DNA from: Berghia stephanieae
Lineage: Eukaryota; Mollusca; Gastropoda; Nudibranchia; Aeolidiidae
Direction of reading: 5' to 3'
Length of the DNA: 64,000 nt
Assembly: GCA_034508935.3 (NCBI GenBank)
Contig: CM067452.1
Location: 505,333-569,332, forward strand
The number at the start of each line of letters is the position of its first letter. The first letter of the stretch is position 1. Under the pieces are notes generated by a model. It had not been told where the DNA came from, did not search any database, and saw nothing but the letters and a program-made list of their open reading frames with translations. The position numbers and the translations under genes were made by a program. Shown one piece after another: positions 23,706-33,458 of this stretch.

Positions 23706-24104
23706 TACTTTGTGTTTTGTCTCTTTTATAACAGTCAGTTTTACTTTTACTCCTTTTATTTTACTATACGACGACGATGACAACGATGATTCATCACCTG
23801 AGAGAAACAGTAAAGACCTTAGAGTTTGGGCTGAGGGAAAAACCTCAAGGCGATGTGTATTATGGCAATGGGTGGAAAAAATATATAGATTGTAAAAAGC
23901 ACTGGGTCAGAGAGGTATTTTCACAATATTAAAATATATATATATAAAAACACTTCCAAGATGTAAATATTCAAATAAATACACGTGCATCAAATATCTA
24001 ACTATAATATGTATATAATAAATATAATAATATGTAGATAATATATAAATTATACAAACAAAAACCGTGAAATAATAGTGCTCAACCTTTTTTTTTTTTA
24101 AATA

Positions 24105-24445
24105 TGTAACCAAACCATAATACAGTGCATAACAGAGAGATGATTAATTACAAGGGAAAAAATATCTGTCAAAACTACATTCGACCCCACTAAGTCTAAG
24201 AGGAACACACTCAAATGTATACAAATTAAATGTTAAAAATAAAAATAACAGTAACAGAGATGTTTTACAAGGAAAAAAATATCATCTCACAAAACTATAA
24301 TTATACATTCGACTGTATTCCTCCTGACCAAGGTCTCTTCAGAGTCAGGACAAACCAAGTAATCTCATTCCAAGACAAAGACAGAAAGCATGTTGGAAAA
24401 CAAATGTAGGGAGATAGAAGACACAGTAAGTACCTCCCCGCCCAG
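24105..24445 (-). mobile_element. Family C copy
   Basis: Minus strand, with CACTCAAATGTATACA, TACAAGGAAAAAAATATCAT, CATTCGACTGTATTCC and TAATCTCATTCCAAGACAAA, ending near CCTCCCCGCCCAGGG. A partial duplicate of one segment (24122-24180) precedes it. Confidence 0.75.
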
Positions 24446-24984
24446 GGGACTGGTTTAAATAGGTAAAAGAAGATTTCACGAGCGACTTATCAATGTGCTA
24501 TCCTGACATGACCTGAAAGTGAAAGTCCCATCCAGGAACAAGAAAAGGATCGCGCTGTCACATAACAATGATTCACTTTTATTTTAGTAATACAATAAAT
24601 ATAAGAACAGACTTCATCTCACTCCAGTCTACAAACCTGCCTATCTGTTATTATAAAATTTCTTCGTTTTCAGAGTGGAAATAATAGAAGACGCCATAAC
24701 TTACCACTTTATAACATACAAATCTCTCCTTACCAGGTAAGAAATCGCTTCAAGTTGCCAAATCTCTGTGCTGTGCCACTAAATCTTCATTTTCAACAAG
24801 TTTTATTGAATTTATTTTCTTTATACAGCTCTGCAATTGAGGCCAAAAAATCGTAGAACTACGAATTGTTCGTAATTGTAGGCAGGTCTGAGCGTATATT
24901 CCATTGGGCTTAGATAAACTTTATTTTCAAGTATTAGATTGCCATTCCTTTAATAGCTTTCTCTTCGTTTGTTTGTTTTTAAGG
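24446..24984. other. No gene seen
   Basis: AT-rich DNA. A CCAGGTAAGAAATC motif near 24737 looks like a splice donor, but I cannot connect it to any coding frame. Confidence 0.4.
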
Positions 24985-25275
24985 GTACGTATGTAGGTAA
25001 TTTCAGCAACAGTAAAAAGGAAGAAAATGGGAAAGTAAAAAAAATTCTAGATGTACAATTAAATTTAAAGCAAGCAAGAAAAGAAAGTTAAAGGGGAATT
25101 GGTACAAAATGGGGAACAGACGTAGATTCCTAGAGCATACCATCAATGTACTTAGTTCGAGATCACACTAAAATCTCAATCTCATCCAGACACGAGCACA
25201 AGATCCGATTGTAAAACAACAAACAAAAAACAGGAGTGACCAAATAGTGTTGAAAGTGCTGTGAAACCCCTTGAA
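24985..25275 (-). mobile_element. Family C copy, 3' half
   Basis: Minus strand: CAACAGTAAAAAGGAAGAAA, then GGGAACAGACGTAGATTCC, GAGATCACACTAAAATCTC and CATCCAGACACGAGCACA. The far end has been replaced by AAACAACAAACAAAAAAC. Confidence 0.7.
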
Positions 25276-25315
25276 GAGGGAAAAAAAGAAAGAAAAAGGT
25301 CCTGGTTTTTGGATC

Positions 25316-25446
25316 CCTGACACATATTTTGTTCAATCAGTTCAAGCTGCTATATTCATATTTTGTTCAATCAGTTCACTATACATATGTATTCATATTT
25401 TGTTCAATCAGTTCAAGCTGCTATATTCATATTTTCTTCAATATCT
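25316..25446. repeat. Short tandem repeat built on TTTTGTTCAATCAGTTCA
   Basis: Three near copies (about 25327, 25361 and 25398), partly with AAGCTGCTATATTCATA between them. It is a small local duplication. Confidence 0.75.
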
Positions 25447-25449
25447 AAA

Positions 25450-25975
25450 TGATTGATAGCTTCAAACGGTCTAGCAAATTCAAGTATTTATTATAAAAAG
25501 ATTTATTACAGTTTAATTGTTATTGAATTGTGTAATAGAAAATAGTGACAAAAGTACAAATAAATGAATGCCCTACGACACAAAAATTGACAAATATTGC
25601 AGCTCCATTATAGGGGAAGCTGATTATTCTTTGTAAAAAAAAACCCACAACAAAAACTCCAAAACTACAATAAAACCAGGAATACAATCACTGCCTCTGG
25701 ACATTTTCTACTTTACATTTGGTAAATTTCAATCAGTTAAAAATCACAGATAAGAAAAACATGAGGTCATTGGAAAATTGAAATAAACATAAAACAAAGC
25801 TGTCACTGCCATGATGTCTTGCTGTTCAAGAATAACTCATAATCATCATTCATTTGGTCCACCATCAAATTGGGCCAAAAACAGTCGTTGATCGACCAAA
25901 AAAAAAATAATTAAATTAAATTTTTTAAAATAAATAAATAAATATATATAAAATATTTCAAGTATAATTATGATC
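25450..25975. other. No gene seen
   Basis: AT-rich DNA with short A runs and a TAAATAAATAAATA patch near 25930. No frame or shared family was recognised. Confidence 0.45.
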
Positions 25976-25976
25976 A

Positions 25977-26019
25977 ACTTCTACGATATTGTTTCGAGCA
26001 TTCGCTCTCATCAGGAAGT
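25977..26019 (-). ncRNA. Minimal hammerhead ribozyme motif, Penelope-like type
   Basis: Read on the minus strand from 26019: stem I strand ACUUC, core CUGAUGA, stem II GAGC with loop GAAU and GCUC, then GAAA. A one- or two-pair stem III follows (C, a six-base loop AAUAUC, G-U), then A as the cleavage base, and GAAGU closing stem I. Every conserved core base of a hammerhead is present and both stems pair perfectly. A very short stem III is the form known from Penelope-like retroelements, where dimers rather than single copies are efficient. Predicted cleavage lies between 25982 and 25981. The parent element was not recognised around it. Confidence 0.7.
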
Positions 26020-26343
26020 GAAAGTAGATTGTTGTGTTTATCGTACTTTTTAGGTTTCGCAGTTATTGTGGTTCGTAATTACATAAAGGTAAAAGGTGTT
26101 GGTTTATTTGTCTGCATGAAGATGTTAGTTTAGTTTCCCAAAGGGGGGGGGGGGGGGAGGGGGGGTCCCAGTGGCCTAAGCACTAAAAGGGTTAAAGTTC
26201 ATTTCAATTGATGTCAATATAACGCGCTTGCTGCCTGTTTAGACGGGGTAAAGAGCTATAATAAATACTATTTGTTATGATTATAAAGTTAATAATTCAG
26301 TGTACTTTCTTTATCTTTGTCTCAGGAGAAATTGGAAAAAAAG

Positions 26344-28124
26344 ATGAGCGCTGTCATGTCGGAGACAGCTACAACTGAAACAGGTGAATTATTTTTTTAA
26401 TTATTCCTCTTTCCAACTTTAAAAACTGTACCATTCATCATTAGTTCTAAGTATATTACAAAGAATTTTATGTTGTTAAAGGAATCTAAACATCAAATGT
26501 ACTTTATCCTGTCTTTAATTGTAATTCTAGAACTTTTTACTATCCCATTTTCTTCCTTTTTACTGGCGCTGATATTACCTTAATGTGTTGTAATCTGTTC
26601 TTCCTGCCATTATAAAACTAGAGCATAAATATAGGCCATTATCCACTAAACATGCTCAAAATGCTTTACAAAGGATTCCCAGTCATCAGCAACACTTAAC
26701 ATGTAGGACGAGACATGGAGCCTGTTAGGTGATATTACAATTATTCTTTTTTTTTTTGACAGAGAAAACGCTGTAAACGGCCAGGTATGTATTTTGCACC
26801 TGAGTAAAGTGAGATCAGTTAAGTAATGATTCTTTTCCAAGAACTCAACTGTGTGCGGCACCACAGACCAAGGTCCGAAAGCGAATGTCATACCACAAGG
26901 CCACTTAGTCACACAAACTGATACCAGTTTGACATGATTGTCACATATATCGCCTGTGTGACAAAAGCTTCCTGGCGGGTTTGCAACGGTGCCCGAGTGT
27001 GGTAAAGAATTTGCTGATTGGATTGATCGTCATAACATAGTACAGTTCACTCTGGAAAATCGCAACTTTCTGTTAATCGCAACATTTTTGCTGACCCCAA
27101 GGTGTTGCAATTATCCAGAGTGGACTGTAGAGTGAGCTGCTGCCTTTGTCACATTTAAAAATTATTATTTCACAGTTCACAGTGACCTTTCCTGCAATGA
27201 AAAAACTAGTGCGGGGCGGTCCTTGGCAAGCTTAAGGACCACGGTCCTACGGTCCCTGGGAAATGAAAACCGCAAGGACCGGTCCTAGGACCGGCGGTCC
27301 TTTTCGACATTGAACATTCCTGAGAGACCGTTTTGACCTTTGGGACCATGGGATCGTTCATTCTTGAACCGTTAAAGACCGCTACACGATGAAAACCGTG
27401 GTCTACAGGAGTAAAACACACGGAGTAGTAACACTCATTTCAAATTGTAACCTAATTAGAGAAGAGGGGTGATGCCTTCTTTATTTGATCACAGTACTTC
27501 ATTGTTACTTCGATAATTTAGCGTGAATAAAATTTGAAATTTATCCCCATTAACGGAGATAATGGAATCACCCAAGGCGTTGATCGAGTGGTTCGTGGCG
27601 TTTATTACACACACGCAACTCCTACCCCCCCCCCCCCCCCCACACACACACACATGAGAGGGCAGCGAGCATTGAAGAGTAAGAGAGAGACGTGAAGTTA
27701 TAATAAGAGGGGGTGGATGCGGTAATAAGTAATAAGTAATAAGTGGGGTCGATGGTGACTTTTCGCCAGATCTAACAAACCCAGCTACCCATTCACTGCT
27801 GAGTAGACAGGGATTCAGAAAAAAACTCGACTGCACCCGGGATCGATCTCTGGCCCTTTGCGTATAAAGAGAGTGCTCTATCAACTGAGCTATCGGGGTC
27901 CCCAAATATTCTATTGGACCTTTTAAAAATACAGACGTTATAACTGGGTTTTTTTGGAAGGAAGAAACTAATGAAACTCATATTATTTGATTAGTTAAAA
28001 CACCAAACGAAATTTTAATATTATTGTATTATTTTAAATGACAAAAATGCGATAGAAAGGAGTGGCGACAAGAGATGGACAAAAGAAAACAAAAAATCAG
28101 ACTTGCAACTTGCTAGGTTTGAGA

Positions 28125-28163
<39 letters not shown>

Positions 28164-31100
28164 CTTTAGTAGTCACATACATTTCAAACAATAACCCATT
28201 AGAGAAGAGGGGTCATGCCTTCATCATAGATCATTGTCATTGCGATCATTATGGTGTAGTAAATTTTGAAATTTACCCCGTATAATGGAATCGTCCAAGG
28301 CGTGCGCCTCCTGTTCCCCCCATCTCACACACGAAAGGGCGGTTTGCGGAGTGGAGGGAGGTGGTCGTCTGCCTCTATGGTCGTCTGTGTCGTTTAGTGT
28401 ATGGCAAAGGGGGGTGGGTGCGATTCATTAAGTGGGATGGGTGGTGATTGGTGGAAGATAGGCAAAGGACCGAGGCAACGAATCGCTGGGGAAGTAGTAT
28501 GGCGCCAGACCGTTGAAAGGTGATAAGAAGTGAGGACCGCCGGCGGTCTTCCTCTTTGGGACCGGACCACGGTTCACAGCTAAAAGACCGTGGGACCGGT
28601 CCTCGGTCCGGTCCTCAGCGCGGCACTAGAAAAAACTCCTTTACTCTCTGCACCTGGAGATGACGTGCAGGCGAATGTCAAGGACGATTCGGAAAGCAAC
28701 GGAAAAGACTTTTCCTTCTTCAACCTTCCAAGACGGAGTAAATCCATTCTTCTCTTGTGTTCCATGTGCAATTTTTTTGCTTGCTGCTCCTTCTCCATCC
28801 TGGCCCCATTTTTCCCCAAAGAGGTAAGGAGATTGTGCCATTCTTGTTTCCTAGCAAAATGACACTCAGTTTTGACCTGTAGGTTGAATTGTTAAATTAA
28901 ATTGAGCTTTTATATAGAGCAATATCCACTAAACATGCTCAAAGCGCTTTACAAAGGGTCCCTGGCCAACAGCAACACTTAACATGTAGGACGTGACATG
29001 ACACCTGTTCGGCGATAGTACATTTTTTCGGACAGAGACAACGCTGTTAACGGCCAGGTACTCATTTTACACCTGAGTATGGTGAGAGAATGTGAGTAAA
29101 GAGCCTTTTCCAAGGACTCAACTATGCGCTGAGCGAGGCTCGAACCTAGGACCTTTCTAGGACCAAAGCAGGTGTCATACCACAAGACCACATAGCCGCA
29201 CGTGCTGTTCTTGTTTCCCAGCAATATGACACTCAGCTTTGGCCTGTCGGTTGAGTCGTTGTAACACACATTTTCTTAGTGATGCTTAGCTGCTAGAAGC
29301 TGTGGACTGTAAAAAGTAATGAAAAAAAAGTAGTCGTTCAGAGCTGTTGGCCCATGGAGCCGGAGTTTAACTTGGTCTCTATAGCGTGAAATGGACAACA
29401 GCAATTGATTGTTACCCTTTGGATAGGACAGTGGTCTATTGCAAAATACTTTCTGCCAGATCTTACAGACCCAGGTACCCAATCACTGCTGGGTGGACTG
29501 GAAGGGGAAGGGGGGGGGGGGGTCAGAAAAGAAATCTCGACTGCAACCAGGATGGATCTCGGTCCCTTTGTGGGTGAAGCGGGTACTCTGGCAACTGAAC
29601 TATCGGGACCCCAGAATGAATTTATTAGCTTCGAAAATCATCTGTCTTTATAAATTTAATTGATGGTTTTATTCCAGTTTATTTCTGTTATTTATTTAAA
29701 CAAATAATGCCGTTGTCAAAAACGGAAAAGCAAAAATAGCCTTCATCATCATCATCATCATCATTGCCTTTTTCACCCTGGGTCAGGGTATAGGCCACAG
29801 ACAAACAGTTTCCATCCTTCTCTATCCTGAGCTAACTTTTATATTTCGTTTTATGTCTTATCACTTCTCTGTATATCAGCTTCTTTAATTCTTCTCCATG
29901 TTCCTCGTGGCCTTCCCCTTGATCTTCTGCCCTGAGGGTTTCAGTCCAATACTTTCTTTGTTATAGTGGAGTCATTCTTTCTAAGGGTGTGTCCAATCCA
30001 CCTCCATCGTCTTCTTCCTATATAGCCTTAAAACCACCCAAATATTTTATAGATCTTCACTAGATATTGAAATAGCTTTTACAGGTTGTCAGTAATTGTT
30101 ACGGAAGTTTGGTGACAATTACAGACTTACAGAAATGCAGGAAATATTACGTAATTTTATTTCACAGCAATTTGGTTGCAGTGTTAGAGAAAATAGGTGT
30201 TTTTTTTCCTTAAGTTACCAAAATATTAACCCTTTCAGCGCTGAGGTTATATTTGTATTTCCGTCCCAAAATGGCTGACACCTGATTGAGGCAGCATGAG
30301 ATTGACAAGCTAAGACAAAGTGACATTCAAATTCGGCGCAAAATCTCAATTAAAATACCCCCCTCAGGACAATTTAATGTTGTGATGAAAGAAATGATAC
30401 CATTGGTTCATTTTATAGTACTTTTGTAGAAAGTAGGATAGGATTGCATTATTATTTTTGCCTTTCAAGACCGGCTGCACTGTGCGGCCATTGGCCAGTA
30501 GAAACAGATTCTGCTCTGGCCACACAGTATGGCCAATGGCGCTGAAAGAGTTAAGATAGAGAAAAAAATAAAATTTTACCCTAAGGTTATAAAGGCTACT
30601 ACTACGTTTCATGGCCATGATAGCTAAGCAGATTGATCGCTTACTCGTAATGTTTGATTTCGTATTTCTGAAAATCTACCATTTATTACTGATGATTTTT
30701 GTATGGGTCACTGATTTTGAAATTTACGAGGAGGGTTTGGGCTTCTGATAATGGAGATTTCTCTCTTTGCAGGCTGAAAAAAAGGGCCTGTCCACTGAGA
30801 CGATCGGTTTCATATTCTCCGTGTTTGAACTCATCATCTTCTTAACATCGCCTTTCTTTGGAAATTTTGTAAGTAAAAGTTTTATGATTTTTCCTCACAG
30901 ATTGAGGGGGTGAAGTTGTTTACAGTGCAACTCACAATGAGAATTGACACAAGATTGAGCACAATTGTATATTTATGTATAAATCAAACGTAAAGACTTT
31001 GATCTCAGAGATAAAATGTCAAAAGTCCTGGCCATCTCATTATAAGTTGATTGCACTGTGTTATGTAATAGTTCTTCAGAGCCGGAGTTTATCCCGGTTT

Positions 31101-31519
31101 CAATAGCGTGAAACAGACAATAGCAATTGCTTCCTATCCTTTTTATAGGACACTAGTCTATCGCAAAGTACTTTCTGCCAAATCTAGCAAGGTTTCCCCT
31201 TTATCAACTAAACAGGATGAATGAAACACTACAGACAACTTGTAATGTTTCATTCATCCTGTTTTGTTGATAAAGGGGAAACCAGAAATGTCCATTTTAT
31301 CTGTTTTCGTATATTAAATTGAAGATTACATTCAATTTCACATTGTTATTTATTTCTTTGAGCTTCAAGCAGCAACATTTACATACACCCTCAATATGTA
31401 TAGAATTTACATATTTATTTTCTCTTGTCTATCTTTGCATGTCAGCTGGCTAGAATTGGAATTAAGTTTGTCCTCGTTTCTGGCATCTGTGTGGGAGGGT
31501 CCTGCTCTGTCCTGTTTGG
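26344..31519 (+). CDS. SLC18B1: SLC18B1-like MFS transporter, first four coding exons (partial)
   Basis: Coding segments are 26344-26383 (MSAVMSETATTET), exon 2 as 27176-27206 plus 28630-28823 around a hAT-like insert, 30773-30868 and 31446-31519. Phases agree: 1, 0, 0, 2. Exon 2 gives an N-terminal tail with an acidic dileucine-type signal (EKTPLL), then the first membrane helix ending SILAPFFPKE. Exon 3 is AEKKGLSTETIGFIFSVFEL and exon 4 is LARIGIKFVLVSG. These match my memory of vertebrate SLC18B1 (SILGPFFPKEAEKKG, HIGAKFMFVAG). SLC18B1 is reported as a vesicular polyamine exporter. Only about the first third of the usual length of roughly 450 aa is here; no later exon was found to 64000. 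If exon 1 is joined to an upstream exon, the frame before the ATG (EKLEKK) is open. Confidence 0.82.
26505..26600 (+). mobile_element. Family C 3' fragment in the left arm (mirror at 35480-35575)
   Basis: TTGTAATTCTAGAACTTTTT, CCCATTTTCTTCC and TTTTTACTGGCGCTGATATT are the 3' part of family C. It stops short of the usual GCGCCGTAAAACC end. Confidence 0.7.
26622..26925 (-). mobile_element. SINE family B in the left arm
   Basis: Minus strand: GTGACTAAGTGGCCTTGTGG head, GACATTCGCTTTCGGACC, then the body GTTCTTGGAAAAGAATC and CACTTTACTCAGGTGC. The end AAGCATTTTGAGCATGTTTA completes the family B order. Confidence 0.8.
27043..27127. mobile_element. 85-bp pogo-like MITE
   Basis: TA flanks both ends (27041-27042 and 27128-27129). 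CAGTTCACTCTGGAAAATCG and the reversed right end CAGTCCACTCTGGATAATTG are the inverted repeats, covering most of the element. A 695-bp relative lies at 38008-38702. Confidence 0.8.
27768..27903 (-). mobile_element. SINE family A fragment in the left arm
   Basis: Minus-strand head GATAGCTCAGTTGATAGAGC and GAGATCGATCCCGGGTGC with the first part of the body; the 3' half is absent. It lies inside the hAT-like element. Confidence 0.8.
28124..28162. repeat. (CA)n microsatellite in the left arm (mirror (GT)n at 33923-33963)
   Basis: Dinucleotide run inside the hAT-like element; its length differs slightly between the arms. Confidence 0.9.
28890..29205 (-). mobile_element. SINE family B, full-length copy in SLC18B1 intron 2
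   Basis: Minus strand: GCGGCTATGTGGTCTTGTGG, GGTCCTAGGTTCGAGCCTCG, the GAGTCCTTGGAAAAGGCTC body, and the end AAGCGCTTTGAGCATGTTTA plus AAAAGCTCAATTTAATTTA. It is one of the most complete copies. Confidence 0.88.
29330..29614 (-). mobile_element. SINE family A in the left arm
   Basis: Minus-strand head GATAGTTCAGTTGCCAGAG, a GGATGGATC-type B-box region, a poly-C/poly-G run, the CAATCACTGCTGGGTGG block and the AGCGTGAAATGG tail. Confidence 0.82.
29742..30027 (-). mobile_element. 5'-truncated LINE 3' end, RTE/CR1-like, left arm
   Basis: Minus strand encodes RRRWRWIGHTLRKNDSTI, then GRRSRGRPRGTWRRIKEADI, then AQDREGWKLFVCGLYPDPG and a stop, followed by a (GAT)n tail. This is a typical LINE ORF2 C terminus. 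Its truncated 5' end is exactly the inner end of the inverted-duplication arm. ATAGCCTT occurs at both borders and may be the target duplication. Confidence 0.82.
30021..30092 (+). repeat. 72-bp direct repeat at the inner junction, copy 1
   Basis: TATAGCCTTAAAACCACCC to ACAGGTTGTCAG. Copy 2 at 31981-32052 is in the same orientation with one mismatch (T to G). Copy 1 overlaps the last 7 bases of the left arm and continues into the centre. Confidence 0.92.
30230..30550 (-). mobile_element. piggyBac-like MITE, copy 2, in SLC18B1 intron 2
   Basis: TTAA on both sides (30226-30229 and 30551-30554), ends CCCTTTCAGCGC and GCGCTGAAAGAG. The interior is the reverse of 17943-18269. Confidence 0.82.
31070..31190 (-). 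mobile_element. SINE family A tail fragment
   Basis: GCCGGAGTTTATCCCGG, AGCGTGAAACAGACAATAGC and CTTTCTGCCAAATCTAGCA form the tail half only. The hairpin element starts right after it. Confidence 0.75.
31191..31283. repeat. 93-bp perfect-looking hairpin (38-bp arms, one mismatch)
   Basis: GGTTTCCCCTTTATCAAC opens the left arm and GTTGATAAAGGGGAAACC closes the right; a 17-bp loop lies between. Each arm outward resembles TTGATAAAGGGG, AAACC, GAAA, a degraded hammerhead-like order seen also at 45767-45815. It is probably two inverted Penelope-type tail fragments. Confidence 0.75.
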
Positions 31520-31561
31520 GTAAGGACATTGAGATGCTTTCTTGAAATATTTATTTTGATT

Positions 31562-31877
31562 ATTTTGAGCTTTTATATAGCGCAATATCCACTAAACATG
31601 CTCAAGGCGCTTTTCAAGGGGTTCCTTGCCAACAGCAACATTTAACATGTAGGACGAAACATAACGCCTGTTAGGCGATATTACAGTTTTTTTTTTTTGA
31701 CAGAGCCAACGCTGTTAACGGCCAGGTACTCATTTTACACCTTGAGTATGGTGAGAGAAGGTCAGTAAAGAGCCTTCTCCAAAGAACCAACTATGTTCTG
31801 AGCGAGGCTCAAACCCAGGTCCTTTTGATCCAAAATCGAGTGTCATACCACTAGACCATACATAGCCACACATAAAT
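31562..31877 (-). mobile_element. SINE family B in SLC18B1 intron 4
   Basis: Minus-strand head TATGGTCTAGTGGTATGACA, GGTTTGAGCC, the body TTGGAGAAGGCTC, and the end GCGCTATATAAAAGCTCAAA. A(TA)GTGG-type boxes are well kept. Confidence 0.85.
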
Positions 31878-31980
31878 ATATTTTCAATTTAATTTTTCAA
31901 ACCATTTCATGACAGAAATGGCATTTGATGTGAGAACGACAGGTCTCAGATCATTCATTGATTTTACTTTGTCTTTTTTG

Positions 31981-32052
31981 TATAGCCTTAAAACCACCCA
32001 AATATTTTAGAGATCTTCACTAGATATTGAAATAGCTTTTACAGGTTGTCAG
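31981..32052 (+). repeat. 72-bp direct repeat at the inner junction, copy 2
   Basis: Same as 30021-30092. Its last base abuts the start of the right arm, so the centre of the structure is bracketed by this repeat. Confidence 0.92.
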
Positions 32053-32338
32053 GCTATATAGGAAGAAGACGATGGAGGTGGATTGGACACACCCTTAGAA
32101 AGAATGACTCCACTATAACAAAGAAAGTATTGGACTGAAACCCTCAGGGCAGAAGATCAAGGGGAAGGCCACGAGGAACATGGAGAAGAATTAAAGAAGC
32201 TGATATACAGAGAAGTGATAAGACATAAAACGAAATATAAAAGTTAGCTCAGGATAGAGAAGGATGGAAACTGTTTGTCTGTGGCCTATACCCTGACCCA
32301 GGGTGAAAAAGGCAATGATGATGATGATGATGATGAAG
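32052..32338 (+). mobile_element. 5'-truncated LINE 3' end, right arm
   Basis: Mirror of 29742-30027, read forward. It starts GGCTATATAGG at the arm's inner edge and ends in the GATGATGATGAT tail. Confidence 0.82.
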
Positions 32339-32466
32339 GCTATTTTTGCTTTTCCGTTTTTGACAACGGCATTATTTGTTTAAATAAATAACAGAAATAA
32401 ACTGGAATAAAACCATCAATTAAATTTATAAAGACAGATGATTTTCGAAGCTAATAAATTCATTCT

Positions 32467-32753
32467 GGGGTCCCGATAGTTCAGTTGCCAGAGTACCCGC
32501 TTCACCACAAAGGGACCGAGATCCATCCTGGTTGCAGTCGAGATTTCTTTTCTGACCCCCCCCCCCCCCCCCCCCCCTTCCCCTTCCAGTCCACCCAGCA
32601 GTGATTGGGTACCTGGGTCTGTAAGATCTGGCAGAAAGTATTTTGCAATAGACTACTGTCCTATCCAAAGGGTAACAATCAATTGCTGTTGTCCATTTCA
32701 CGCTATAGAGACCAAGTTAAACTCCGGCTCCATGGGCCAACAGCTCTGAACGA
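32467..32753 (+). mobile_element. SINE family A in the right arm
   Basis: Mirror of 29330-29614. The internal C run is longer here (about 21 C). Confidence 0.82.
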
Positions 32754-32881
32754 CTACTTTTTTTTCATTACTTTTTACAGTCCACAGCTTCTAGCAGCTA
32801 AGCATCACTAAGAAAATGTGTGTTACAACGACTCAACCGACAGGCCAAAGCTGAGTGTCATATTGCTGGGAAACAAGAACA

Positions 32882-33196
32882 GCACGTGCGGCTATGTGGT
32901 CTTGTGGTATGACACCTGCTTTGGTCCTAGAAAGGTCCTAGGTTCGAGCCTCGCTCAGCGCATAGTTGAGTCCTTGGAAAAGGCTCTTTACTCACATTCT
33001 CTCACCATACTCAGGTGTAAAATGAGTACCTGGCCGTTAACAGCGTTGTCTCTGTCCGAAAAAATGTACTATCGCCGAACAGGTGTCATGTCACGTCCTA
33101 CATGTTAAGTGTTGCTGTTGGCCAGGGACCCTTTGTAAAGCGCTTTGAGCATGTTTAGTGGATATTGCGCTATATAAAAGCTCAATTTAATTTAAC
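32882..33196 (+). mobile_element. SINE family B, full-length copy in the right arm
   Basis: Mirror of 28890-29205, read forward. It runs from GCGGCTATGTGG through GGTTCGAGCCTCGC to GCGCTATATAAAAGCTC. Confidence 0.88.
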
Positions 33197-33458
33197 AATT
33201 CAACCTACAGGTCAAAACTGAGTGTCATTTTGCTAGGAAACAAGAATGGCACAATCTCCTTACCTCTTTGGGGAAAAATGGGGCCAGGATGGAGAAGGAG
33301 CAGCAAGCAAAAAAATTGCACATGGAACACAAGAGAAGAATGGATTTACTCCGTCTTGGAAGGTTGAAGAAGGAAAAGTCTTTTCCGTTGCTTTCCGAAT
33401 CGTCCTTGACATTCGCCTGCACGTCATCTCCAGGTGCAGAGAGTAAAGGAGTTTTTTC

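Larger units (their letters stand above)
27207..28628 (+). mobile_element. hAT-like non-autonomous transposon inside SLC18B1 exon 2
   Basis: GAAAAAAC flanks both ends (27199-27206 and 28629-28636), an 8-bp target duplication as in hAT. The tips TAGTGCGGGGCGG and (reversed) TAGTGCCGCGC are inverted. Both ends are packed with GGTCC/GGACC motifs (for example AAGGACCGGTCCTAGGACCG). Inside lie a SINE fragment and a CA repeat. Removing it and one duplication restores an open exon 2. The right tip's CACTAG can act as an acceptor. Confidence 0.85.
26186..30027 (+). repeat. Left arm of a 9.7 kb inverted duplication
   Basis: This 3842-bp arm is the reverse complement of 32052-35894. By eye the two differ mainly in simple-repeat lengths, a few single bases and one block in SLC18B1 exon 1. 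Its outer end is at AAAGGGTTAA and its inner end at TATATAGCC, the truncated end of a LINE fragment. Confidence 0.93.

Noticed and set aside
28590-28862. 90-codon frame with its own ATG upstream of SLC18B1 exon 2
   Set aside because: Its first part is the GGTCC-rich tip of the hAT-like element; only the part from 28630 is host exon.
30021-32052. 72-bp direct repeat as LTRs or a target duplication of one insertion
   Set aside because: It is too long for a target duplication, has no TG...CA ends, and the region between is host exons and introns.
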